A program made the position numbers and the translations under genes. A stretch of DNA of 64,000 nt from Eutypella sp. D-1 (taxonomy: Eukaryota > Ascomycota > Sordariomycetes > Xylariales > Diatrypaceae): NCBI GenBank assembly GCA_023313575.1, contig JAJTTP010000009.1:930001-994000 (forward strand), read 5' to 3'. Positions 10,342-21,000 of the stretch are shown piece after piece. How positions within the stretch are numbered: the stretch's first letter is position 1; each line of letters starts with the position of its first letter. The notes under the pieces are model-generated. The model was given only the letters and a program-made list of their open reading frames with translations. It searched no databases and was not told the origin of the DNA.

Positions 10342-13300
10342 ATGGCTATGACAGATCATAATGCTGCCGACTCCCATGAGCTGGCGCCCAATCGTGAAAC
10401 AGCTCTAGATCGTCAGAATACGGCCGATTCTTATCTTCAACATGGGCTGTCTCGGTTGATACATCGTCGTAGTCCTGGGACTGGTGGCCATCGTGCGCGC
10501 AATTCTTCTATCACCTCACTTGATAGAGTCTTCAACACGCGCACAGATTCATCCAGGCATAATCCCGGACTATATAGAGTCCTGACAGCTGAGGAAAATG
10601 ATGTCGCAAAGAACACGTATGGTGTGACGGAGATGCGCGACTCTTTCTTCGATGCCATCTTCTTCGCCCCTGATGAGATTGACACCGAAGAGCTGCTGAG
10701 GCGAGCCGAGGCTACTCTCCCATATGCATTTAGGAAGAAGCATCCTCTCTCGATCTCCAACTTCCTCCCAAAGCAATGGCACGAGATGAAGACCGTCGTA
10801 CGGCGCGTTACTACGACAAGGGCGGGAATTAAGCTACTCAAGTCTTTCCTCGCCTTCTTCATCACGTATATCTTGTGTCTAGTTCCTGCAATCCATTCGT
10901 GGCTTGGGAAATACAGTTATGTTATGGTCATATCAGCCATCGTCAACCACCCTGGTAGGACCCTGGGTGCCCAGGTTGACGGGGCCATTATGACTATCAT
11001 TGGCACTGCTACTGGTATGGGTTGGGGAGCCTTCGGTCTGTGGCTATCGACTGTTTCCTCGAGCGCACGCCTAGACTACGGTGCTATACTAGCGATTTTT
11101 CTCTTCGTCTGGGTCTTTGCCATCGCTTGCATCCGCTCATATTACATTCGCACCTACCAATTGGTTATTGCCGCTGGCATCTCAATTTCTTATACTTGCT
11201 TGGCCGATGTCGCCGGCCCCCTCATCTCGTGGTTCAAGTTGCTTGATTACCTCATTCCATGGGCTCTAGGGCAGGCAATCGCACTAGTCGTTTGCGTTCT
11301 CGTGGTACCGGACGCAGGTGCGCGTCCTCTGGCTGTGGCTCTCCACCAAGCCTTCGCCGTAATGCTGGTAAGTCATGAAGAGTCCCCGAGTACAACCGTG
11401 AAGGCGCAATGCTTATAATCCCAACAGAATAGCCTAGAGGTTTCTTCCCCCGATAGCATGCGAACTCATCGGAGACTCGCTCAAACATTCGTCAATTTAT
11501 CCCAGGCGTATCGGGACCTCGTCCTTGATTTTTCAATTACGCTTCTCCGTCCTAGTGATGTCCGTGTGCTTCGAAATCGTATGCAGGGTGTTGTTCGCAC
11601 GCTCCTCAGTTTGAAACATGACACTAGGCTTTTTGAAATGGGAGAGAAGCCTGAGACGGACCTGGATACCGAGCATCCTGACCGGTCCAGGGATTTTGTT
11701 GTGGACATCGAGGAGAAACCGGCCATGGGAGAGACGCCCGCCGAACGTGAGACTCTGCAGTTCGTTGCTGGGCATCTACTTGAACCAACCCGAGATCTCC
11801 TATCTGCCATTCGGGTGGCCTTGCAGAATTGCGATGCCGTGTTGATGGACATGTGCGGCCATCGGCGGTACTTGGGCCCCCCAGCGGAAATACCGGGAGA
11901 TATTCCTGGTTCCCTTGTCAGGCTGAGGAAGAAGATGATTGCTTTCAGTCGCTGCCAGGATGATGTCCTCAATAGTGACAGGCTGCAGGCAACTCGCGTT
12001 GATTCTCCTGAGGTATGTCCTGCTGGTTTTTTACCCTTCAGCCCCCAGGCCTCGTACCGGAATGCCACCTCTCGGCCATACGGAAGTGGCTACTTCAGCC
12101 CAAAATAGAGTGTTGACATATAGCTAGGTCGTTAGACTATTCGCCTTCTGTCGGCCAATCCATCAAGCAGGAACGGCAGTCGACGCTTTGCTAGTCAAGG
12201 TCAACGAGATGGAACAAAGGAAGCCCAGCTACCCCCAATTGTATCTCCCAACTTACCCTCTCTGGAAGTCGTTACACCGGGCGAATGCACAAGTTCGGCA
12301 TGACCAAAGTGGCGTCACGGCAGGTTCGTTGTTTTCATCCCTGATACATGGTCACGTCAGTATGGCTCATAACAACAGGTTCCTACTTCAAGAGCTTCAG
12401 TGCTATCGCGGAGTTGATCCAGAAGATTAAGTCCAGCGATTTCCAGCCTCTCCCCCGAGACGATAAGAGCGCTTCGTACGCCTCCATGACCGCTAGCGAA
12501 CTTGAAGACGGGCCTGACCCAACTAGTCAGCTTCGATACAAACTGTGGGCTGTGCTTTATAGACTCCAAGGGTTTGAGACTAAGTTCGGGTTGAAAACAG
12601 CAATAGTCATTTCACTACTACTCGCGATACCAGCATGGTTGAAGGACCATACGGTATGGTGGAATGAGTACGAAATATGGTGGGCTGTAGTGATGGCATG
12701 GCTCATTATGGGGCCTCGGTAAGTGCAGCGTTGTTGTGCCTAATATACACAAGAGTGCGCAGGTGCTGACGTTACCAGGACCGGTGGAAACATCCAAGAC
12801 CTATTCACGCGAGCCGTTTGTGCCGTCCTCGGATCTCTCTGGGGAGCGCTCTCCTTCGTGGCGGGGAACGGGAACCCGTATGTTATCGCCGTGTTCGCTC
12901 TGATCTTCATGCTTCCGATGGTCTATCGGTTCACACAAAGCACCCATCCGGTAAAGTAGCTCCTGAAAATCCACTGGAGACCAACATGCCTAATATCGTA
13001 CAGAGATCAGGACTCGTCGGCTGCCTCTCATTTACTCTCGTCTCACTCGCCGAGCGACATGCAGGAGGCAAGCCGTCGCCCGCTACGATAGCCGCGTTTA
13101 GGGGCGCTGCGATGATAGTCGGTGTTGTGGCGTCTGTCGTCGTCAACTGGATTTTATGGCCATTCGTTGCTCGCCATGATCTGAGAAGGGGCATTTCATC
13201 TATGTTGTTTTATTGCAGCGTGATATATAGGAGTAAGTTGTGTACGTTTGGTCTAACTAGACTCTTCCTGACATGTCACAGATATCGTGTCGCAATACGT

Positions 13301-14093
13301 ATATTACGAAGCAGGCGATGAACCCACCAAAGAAGACATAGAAGCCTCAGAGACTCTCGAAGGTCGCTTAAGAGAAGGCTTTGTAAGGCTGAGACAGCTG
13401 CTCGTGAGTGATTTGGCGGACCTCTCCGTCCACCCTGGGATGTCTAGCTAACGCCGACTAGGGGCTGACCCGTCATGAAATACGTCTACGAGCACCCTTT
13501 GACCCATTGCCCTACTCTGCGTTGATTGACAGCTGCGAACAATTTTTCGAATATGTCGTGGCCCTTCGACAGTCATCCCTTTTCTATCACCCGCACTTCA
13601 TCAGCGACAATTCAGACGCGGCATTGGAGCTTCTTGGACACAGAAGAGATGCTGTCGCGACCATACTTACCAACCTGTATGTTTTGTCAGGGGCATTGCG
13701 GGCGAATAGGAAGGTACCTGTATGTCGTATCGCAAGATCATCCCATTTTTCTTCGGCGTAAATACTAATATTGGCCAGAAATACCTACCGAGCGCTGCTG
13801 CCACCAGAAAGCGGCTCCTAGATCGGTCGAGGGAACTCGAAGTCGAGCTCGCTGCTAGCAAAATACTAACTTCGACGGAGAAGACGGAAAACAAGAAATG
13901 GTCCCAGATCTATAGTTACTCTTACAACGAGAGCCTGACGGGTTGCGTGGAGCAGCTTGTAGAGCTCGAGCGGTACACCAAGGCCGTCGTTGGTGAACTC
14001 GGGTAAGACTCGTACCCCTATTGTGGTTTCAACGTTTATTAACACACGTATAGGTTTAACAGCGGCTTCGCTGACAATGGCTATTTCGATTGA
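10342..14093 (+). CDS. Ten-exon ArAE/DUF2421-type membrane transporter
   Basis: Large fungal membrane protein of the aromatic acid exporter / fusaric-acid-resistance-like superfamily (ArAE_2 N-terminal region, FUSC-like core, DUF2421 C-terminal region). Exons: 10342-11367, 11428-12012, 12128-12323, 12379-12718, 12779-12950, 13004-13232, 13282-13403, 13462-13713, 13779-14002 and 14054-14093. They join in frame to 1061 residues, normal for the family. Residues 1-150 are hydrophilic. A first membrane block (about 165-330) includes SYVMVISAIVNHPGRTLGAQ and RTYQLVIAAGISISY. A second block (about 665-835) includes AIVISLLLAIPAWL, WWAVVMAWLIMGPR and TGGNIQDLFTRAVCAVLGSL. The C terminus (about 865-1061) is soluble and helical. 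All introns are short GT-AG introns. Transport substrate is not shown by the sequence. Relatives are linked to export of toxic aromatic or brefeldin-like compounds. The intron at 12013-12127 was set by frame, using TAG at 12125-12127. Confidence 0.88.
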
Positions 14094-14768
14094 AGGTATT
14101 CAATACCTTCATATTGGTGCACAGTTAGCATGTCACATGAATGGTAACAGGAATTGGTAACAGGAACGTTTTGGGAGTTGGATCATGGCTCCCGACTGCT
14201 TTGGATTTGATTGATGCATAGGACTGAGCAGGCACGTTGGGACTTTATAATCTCTCACTAATATAAGGAAACTGCACTCCAGGAATACCGTAGCTTGTGA
14301 AATGAGACTATCTGATTCGACCAATAGTGCTGAAGTTGTGTTCGAACCCTTTGCTAGATCTCCCTGGTTAGCCTCCGGGCCGGCCCCTGACTATAACTGC
14401 CCACGTTGCCAGTTCATTGGTTAACAGGCAGTTTGGTAAAGCTTCTCCACTAACATTGCCTATTGGCAGTCTCCGTCACAACCCGACCCTCAGATGTGAC
14501 ATCCGAAAATCGTAGTATATTTTTCACGTACGTACAGAATTATTATTGTCTTCCCATTGGCATAATCGGCCCTTATACCAGATTCGCAGCCCATTCCCGG
14601 CGGCGCCCTGGAACTAGCATGACACGGTAGCGACCTGTCCTAGCCTTACCAAGCACCCCTAGCCTACCGGGCCCCACGTGATCGAATATGATAAATAGAT
14701 CACGGTTTCCTACCTGAACTCATCTTGATTGTTCCTCAGAGCTTTATCTGTAGGCCTTTCATCGCAAC
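14094..14768. promoter_or_regulatory. Promoter region of the histidine phosphatase gene
   Basis: Follows the stop codon of the ArAE exporter and precedes the phosphatase start. A perfect CACGTG E-box lies at 14675-14680 and an AT-rich ATAAATAG element at 14691-14698, about 70-95 bp before the ATG. CACGTG is the core site of bHLH factors such as PHO4/NUC-1. The link to phosphate control is inference. Confidence 0.45.
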
Positions 14769-16052
14769 ATGGTGTCCAAGTCTGCCATTGCCCTGCTATC
14801 CTTGGCATCGGCCACAGCGGCTTGGCCGTGGGGCAAGTCGGGATCGTGGGATCAGAAGCAGAAGACGGCGTGCCACAGCGGCGACTCGTTCATCAACTAC
14901 ACTTCTGTGACGGGATTCTTCCAGCAGGATGACCCCTCCACGGACCCGACAACCTTCGACTACGTGCGTAGCTGGCTACATAAACTTACTCACCGGGGAA
15001 CTGATCGACTAATGACTATTGTGTAGACCAAGTCGAATTTTGGCCTGATCGACCGGGCGTACTCGACGGATGCGGAGGCTTCGCATCACGGGAATAAGAC
15101 CCTGTGGCAGCGTTTCGAGCACTACGTCAACCAGCTCAACTCAGACGCCGATAAGAATACCCAGTACAAGGTTCTGTTTATGGGCCGCCACGGCGAGGGT
15201 TTTCATAATGCAGCCGAGAGTTATTATGGAACTCCTGCCTGGAACGTACGTTGCCACTTCTCAGGTTGATCTGATGAGGAGAATTTCATGCCTCAGACAC
15301 CTGCTAACAAGTCACAGTGCTACTGGGGTCTCCTAGACGGTAATGGGACCGTGGTGTGGAGGGATGCGCATCTGACCGAGTCTGGGATCGAGCAGACAAC
15401 GAAGGCATTCAACTTTTGGAAGAGCCAGCTGGCGATCGCGAAGCAGCCGGCTCCGCAGACATACTACACCAGCCCTCTGACGAGGTGCACAACGACGGCC
15501 AATCTGACCTTCAGCGGCCTCTCTCTTCCGGGGGACCGGCCCTTCAAGCCGACGGTTAAGGAGCTCCTCCGCGAGGGCATCAGCATGCGCACCTGCGACG
15601 CGCGGCCCGACAGGAGCTACATCGCGGGCCTGCTGCCGCCGGGGGTCCTCCGGTTCGAGGCAGGATTTGCGGAACACGACGAGCTCTGGACGGGCCGCGA
15701 GGGCGAGACGTCGGAGGCGCAGCTCCGCCGCGCCAGACGCGCCGTCGACGACATCTTTGCCCACGATGACAGCACCTGGGTCTCCATCACCAGCCATAGC
15801 GGGCAGATCCGCACCATCCTCCAGGTCCTCGGCCACAGGCCCTTTGCCCTGTCCACGGGACAGGCCATCGCTGTGCTCGTCAGGGCGGAGCGCGTGCGGC
15901 CTGAGGGAACCCCGACGTCTGCGATCGCGTCGTGGACCGCCGAGCCGACCTGTCGCGCCCCGCCCGTCACCAGCATCAGCGGTACCGGGTGCGTGTGCTC
16001 GACTGGCTCCGCGACCTTGCCGGCTACTTCTGCTACGGCTACGTCGCTTTGA
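14769..16052 (+). CDS. Secreted histidine phosphatase, phosphoglycerate-mutase-like
   Basis: Member of the histidine phosphatase superfamily resembling fungal PMU1-like enzymes. Exons 14769-14963, 15027-15245 and 15318-16052 join to 382 residues. An N-terminal signal peptide is clear (MVSKSAIALLSLASATAAWP). The catalytic RHGE motif sits at about residue 117 in VLFMGRHGEGFHN. A conserved SPLTRCTTTA block follows the last splice, and the second catalytic histidine is in SITSHSGQIRTIL at about residue 294. These residues support a phosphomonoesterase acting through a phosphohistidine. The signal peptide suggests action outside the cell or in the vacuole or secretory path. The last 45 residues are Ser/Thr/Ala-rich and look unlike the rest, so the C-terminal boundary is the least certain part. 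Both introns are GT-AG (GTGCGT, GTACGT). Confidence 0.85.
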
Positions 16053-16529
16053 TGTATAGGAGCGGCTGCATGCGTAATGATAGACGGCACGGGGACTGCC
16101 TGTTAGACTATTCTTGAGTTATAAATATACTTAGGTAGCCATAATGAATATAGTTAATTCTTGCCTCGTGTCCAAGGCTTATGAGTCCATATGGAAATAT
16201 GGAATTACCCCCTACCATAGTGCAATCTAGAATTACGCAGTTAACCCCAGTTAACCTGGTACATATGATATATACATATTACTTCCAAGTTGCATTATTA
16301 TTCAAGTAGAAAGTAGTGGGGTAATAACGCGTTATCCTTTAAAGCAATATCGATAAGTGCGCTATGAATAAGATGCTGCTACTGCAATATTATGATGTCT
16401 CTAGTATAAAAAACTTGAAGCTTAGGTTAAGTACCTACATATGAAAATTAGACGAACTTTGCTGTTAGAAAATGGTGCTGAAGAATAAAGAACCAGTTTC
16501 TACCCAGGCAACCCCGCCCATTGGCAGGT

Positions 16530-16549
16530 ACTTAGGTACATACCTAAGT
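16530..16549. repeat. Inverted repeat, 9-nt arms, 2-nt loop
   Basis: ACTTAGGTA at 16530-16538 faces its exact complement TACCTAAGT at 16541-16549. It belongs to the dispersed TACCTA/TAGGTA word family. Confidence 0.8.
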
Positions 16550-17129
16550 ATGTAGGTAAAGTTCGTTAAGGCTGCCCAAGTGGTATCTACCTGAGGTCCA
16601 CGGGTAGCTTCAGCTTTACTTGCCCAAAGCTAGGAACTACTTTGGTAACTGTTGCCTTCAGGTTGTACTTTTTGATTTTTCTCTGTTTCTAAAGTTAAAC
16701 AAGTAGGTATAATATTGCTTACCTAGAATCCTTTAATGTTTACTGGATACATGTATATTTACTGTCATAATTGTGTATATACTGAGAATAATACCTACAG
16801 AATATCGAAGTAACATACCTGAATAGAGTAGCGATAGCTGTGCCCGGGTAGTAGCTACCATGTACCTACGTAGGGATTAAATGGAAACGTGGGAAAGGTA
16901 TTAGAGTATACCTAGTACTTATATGTAGCTGCTTGCATGCTGGCATGGATGGAAGGTGCACACCAGAACTTACTTAATCAACTTTGGGCCCGATCTACTT
17001 ATAGGTGGAGCAACAAATCAAGGTCAATGCAGCCTGAACATTAAGAAAAAAGTACATAACAACTCACTACAGTACCTAGGGTACCTAAGGTATCTTGGAA
17101 TTATTACCTGAAGGCACATACTGATGTAA

Positions 17130-17147
17130 GTACCTACATGTAGGTAC
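17130..17147. repeat. Perfect 18-bp palindrome GTACCTACATGTAGGTAC
   Basis: The 18 bases equal their own reverse complement. More palindromic words (TAGGTACCTA, CCTAGG) follow directly to about 17165. The 12-bp core CCTACATGTAGG recurs at 57941-57952 and, with mismatches, near 42456. Confidence 0.9.
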
Positions 17148-17754
17148 CTAGGTACCTAGGTAGGTATTATCACTGTTGGTAAACTCCATACAATACGGAA
17201 CCTCCAGTTTTAACTCAAACTGACTTCTTCACCTTCCACCTTTCCAAACACCACCACCACTACCACAATCACAACCGTAACCATAATCAAAGCCGAACCT
17301 CTTCCCCGTCCTCCTCTTTCTCTTACCTCCACCTCCAACTTCTTCCCTCTCTTTATAGCCTTTTAATGACTTTCAAGGCATATATTTATTTTATCTTGTA
17401 GGTCTGAGGAGTCTTTTCGCGCCGTTAACCCACCCACCCATCATCTTCCTCCCGTTCCGTTATTGTATTATCGTATTGTCCTCGTTAAGGGATCAATTAT
17501 TCCAAGTTCATCGAGCCAAACGTGGTCTGAACTATAGCGGGGTTTATCGCCATCAAATCCCCCATATGCACCCATGCCCCGAGAACTTGTGAAACCGCGC
17601 ACGTGCCTTTATTCCGTTCCAGCTATATTCTTCGTGTTCGGTATCCCGATTTTTCATCGCCGAGGGTAATCCTTATCCCGCCGACTAAACACACAATAAA
17701 CTACCTACGTACGAGGGCACAAGCAGAAGGATATAGTTTTACACCCAGGGAGAG

Positions 17755-17810
17755 TGATCTGTGATCTGTGGTCTGTGATCTGAGATCTGAGATCTGTGAT
17801 CTGCGATCCA
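17755..17810. repeat. Tandem repeat, about seven copies of (G/A)TGATCTG
   Basis: Successive 7-8 nt units TGATCTGTGATCTGTGGTCT and variants run to about 17808, followed by CAGCATC copies. They lie about 200 bp upstream of the NOT1 start codon, so probably in its promoter or leader. Confidence 0.8.
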
Positions 17811-18008
17811 GTATCCCAGCATCCAGCATCCAGAATTCGGGCGAGGGGTCGTCAAAGTGGAAAAGGAAAAGAAAGAGAAAAAAAAAAAACTCTAGCATCA
17901 CCACCTTTTCCTCTTCTTCCCACCGCTTCTCTACTCCTTCCCTCCTCCCTTCTCCCTCTTCCCCCCTCCTCCTCCCTCCTTCTCTATCTTTAGCCTCTGC
18001 TACCCTCA

Positions 18009-21000
18009 ATGGTCCCCCCGCCGCATTCGTCTCGGTCAAGATCTGGAACTTTCTCTCCTGCTGCCGCTACTGCTGCCTCTGTCGCCCAGAACCTGCAGAC
18101 AGGTACATCATATTCTCCTCACCCATCACAGACTGGCCCTCTGAGTGCTGGTGCCAGTCCCAGTACAGGTAGCCCGACCACCGGGTCCAGTTCTCTCACC
18201 AAGATAGTCGTCGCCCAAGTTTACCTTCTCCTTAGCACTATTAAAGAAGGCGACAAGTGGGAATCAGACGCCGAACGGATAAGAAATGTATGGTCCAAAC
18301 TTTCTTAATTTTCGTTCAAGTTCAGATATGCCTCCTCTCACACTCACCTTTAACCTCCCCCTTCCCCCTTCCCCCTCCTTCCTCCCTTTCTTTCACTTCC
18401 CTCTCTGCATACCTTGACTTATAAATCCCACCCTCTTCACATAATAGTTACAGCTTCTATTCCCTATCATGCCCATATCATACCCATATCTAAAGCTACT
18501 GTCATTTTTCTTTCTTATCATTTGGAAATCTCTGGCATAACTAACATTCAACGTTGATTCCTAGCTTGTCGATGGTAACGCAATGGAGGTCTTTCCGAGA
18601 TACTTCACCCGCCTTGTGGCAGGCAATGCCCCTCAGATATTTCCTGGTCTGAACCGGCCAGTAGCCAACCCTGGCAATTATTCCCTCCTCGTTGGTGAGA
18701 TGTCTAAAATCTCCCACGACCTTGATCAAGCTGGAAAGATTGCAGACGCCATCGAGACCGCAAACGAAGATATATTTCGCGATTTCGATCTCTCGACCTT
18801 CATGGAACATTTCAAGCTTGATGCTTTAGAAAAGACAATATTAGCCTTGGCCTTCAAATTCGGCTCGCGCCCTGACCTCAAGACGAAAGGTAAATACTAT
18901 ATAGCATTATCACCACTTACTTGCATACCCTTCGCCCTCGCGACATATAGTCCGCCTAGCTAGCTTTTCTTGACTAACTTTTCTCATTACCCAAGCTGAT
19001 GCGATTCTATCCACCAACTTCCCCACCTTCGTCAACATTATATCGCGACCCGACTACGGCGATCACTCCGACTTGACCCCTTCCTTCATTGCCACCATAG
19101 TCGATCGCTATATCCAGGGCCACCCGCCGAACTTCAATGCTCCTGCGAAGGCAGAACTCGGGCACAAGGTCAGGTCCCGATGGTCACAACCCGACCAGGC
19201 CCCACCAGTGGAAGTGTTAGCCGCCTTAGATTTGACCCGTGTTCTCGGCGAGAAGCCGCCGAACGCGCTGGCCCTCTATATCCAAAGGACTGGCGTCGAT
19301 TCCACCCGGGACGAGGAGACCTGCTTTAACCACCTTCAGAACCGGCCTGCTACTATCCAGTTGACCGAAGAACAAGTCTGCATAGCTCTGACGTACACGT
19401 CCATCAGTATTACCCATCGTCACAACCCTTCTGTATTGGTTGCTGCCCTACGCCGCCTTCTACCTACCACATTTAGTTGGCAGAACGTTGTATCATATTT
19501 CGACCAGCGCGACGTTCGCATGTCCTCGGAACAGTTCTTGCGGTTATATAACGCTCTGTTGCCAATCGCCCAGGCACAAGATGATGGCGCGCCTTCATTC
19601 GACATACAATCCCTTTGGGGTGGGTCGCACTGGGACAACCCCGAGACCCAGTTGTCCTTTATCTGCGCTTTTGCGTCATTGTCTCCGAATGAGCTTGACG
19701 CAAGCACGATTCCCGGCCTACAGCCTACCTTCACCTTGGACGAGTACGCGCAATCTCCCCCTGAAGTTCGTGAGCGTGCCGCCGTCGCTGTCAAGCATCC
19801 TCTGGTGTCAGGCCCTGCCCTGTCTGCTATCTTCCAGGTGGCTCTTCATTCTCTTCATGCGTCGCAAAGCATCGAGGCGAAGCGTTTGTTCCAAGAGGTT
19901 GTCGTACCGAACCTTGACATCTTCATAGTGTCTGCGTTCGGCGTTCCCAAGCCATGGCCGCCTATGGCCATAGAAACGCTTGCTTCACTGTTCGATAACT
20001 TCCTTCATCGCCGCACTGATCATCACGATTTCGTGTTAGATAGCCTGTGGAGGAAGGACAAGGATTGGGTTCGCCAAAGACTTGTGGACGCTCACGCGCT
20101 GAGACCGTTGGATCTAACGCTAATCTTCGAGCATGTTATAAAGCATGGCTGGCTCGATGACCTCGTCTATTTGCCAAATGGTTTCGGTTACGACCTCGCA
20201 GCTCTGGCACACGCTGAGGGCTATTTGGATCTATCGCAGTGGGCTAGAACTAATGCTGAACGGGGGACTGACCTTTCCCGGTCTCTTATGCAATTTCTTT
20301 TGATAAAGGCAAATCTGGAAATGCAATTCCAAAGACCTCCTGACGGACAACCCGCCCAGAAGACAAGCACCACCTTGCAAATCAAGACTGTCTCCGCGAT
20401 GCTGCAGATCCTCGAAGATTTCATGCCCAGGAACCCTGTTCAGGAGTTGGTCCATGTCCAACGGGTTTGTGTCACGTCATACCCACGGCTCATCAACTAT
20501 GGCGAGGGCTTCGACGATATCATTGATGCCAATGGGAAAGACGGCAATGCCCTTCCTCAAGCCGCCAATACTATGATGGAGGAGCACTACAAAAAGATGT
20601 ACGGAGACGAGATCGAGGTGAAGGTCGTCGTGCAGAAACTCGAGGAGTACAAACGCTCTCGTGACCCTCTTGACCAAGACATATTTGCGTGCATGATCCA
20701 CGGGCTTTTCGATGAATTCACGCATTTTGTCGACTACCCCCTCGAAGCCTTGGCCACCACTGCTGTCCTTTTCGGTGGGGTCATTTCCCACAAACTCATT
20801 TCCGAACTCCCTCTTAAGGTTGGCCTCGGTATGATACTGGAATCTGTCAGAGAGCATCATCCAGATCAGTCGATGTACAAATTTGGTCTCCAAGCTCTCA
20901 TGCAACTGTTCTCTCGTTTTAGAGAATGGCCTGGATTCTGCAAGAAGCTGCTTCAAATCCCTGGTCTTCAAAATACAGAAGCATGGCGCAAGGCTGAGGA

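Larger units (their letters stand above)
16053..18008. other. Intergenic region upstream of NOT1, rich in TACCTA/TAGGTA words
   Basis: About 2 kb without a supported gene. AT-rich in its first half, pyrimidine-rich from about 17215 to 17350 and from 17915 to 18000. Contains several inverted or palindromic TACCTA/TAGGTA elements (listed) and a 7-nt tandem repeat. The pyrimidine tract just before the NOT1 ATG is typical of fungal housekeeping promoters. Confidence 0.5.

Noticed and set aside
11481..12068. 195-codon frame antisense to exon 2 of the ArAE exporter
   Set aside because: The sense exon is spliced in frame within a ten-exon family match.
15333..16090. Antisense frames opposite the phosphatase
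   Set aside because: Mirror the GC-rich exon; the sense frame carries RHGE and the second catalytic His.
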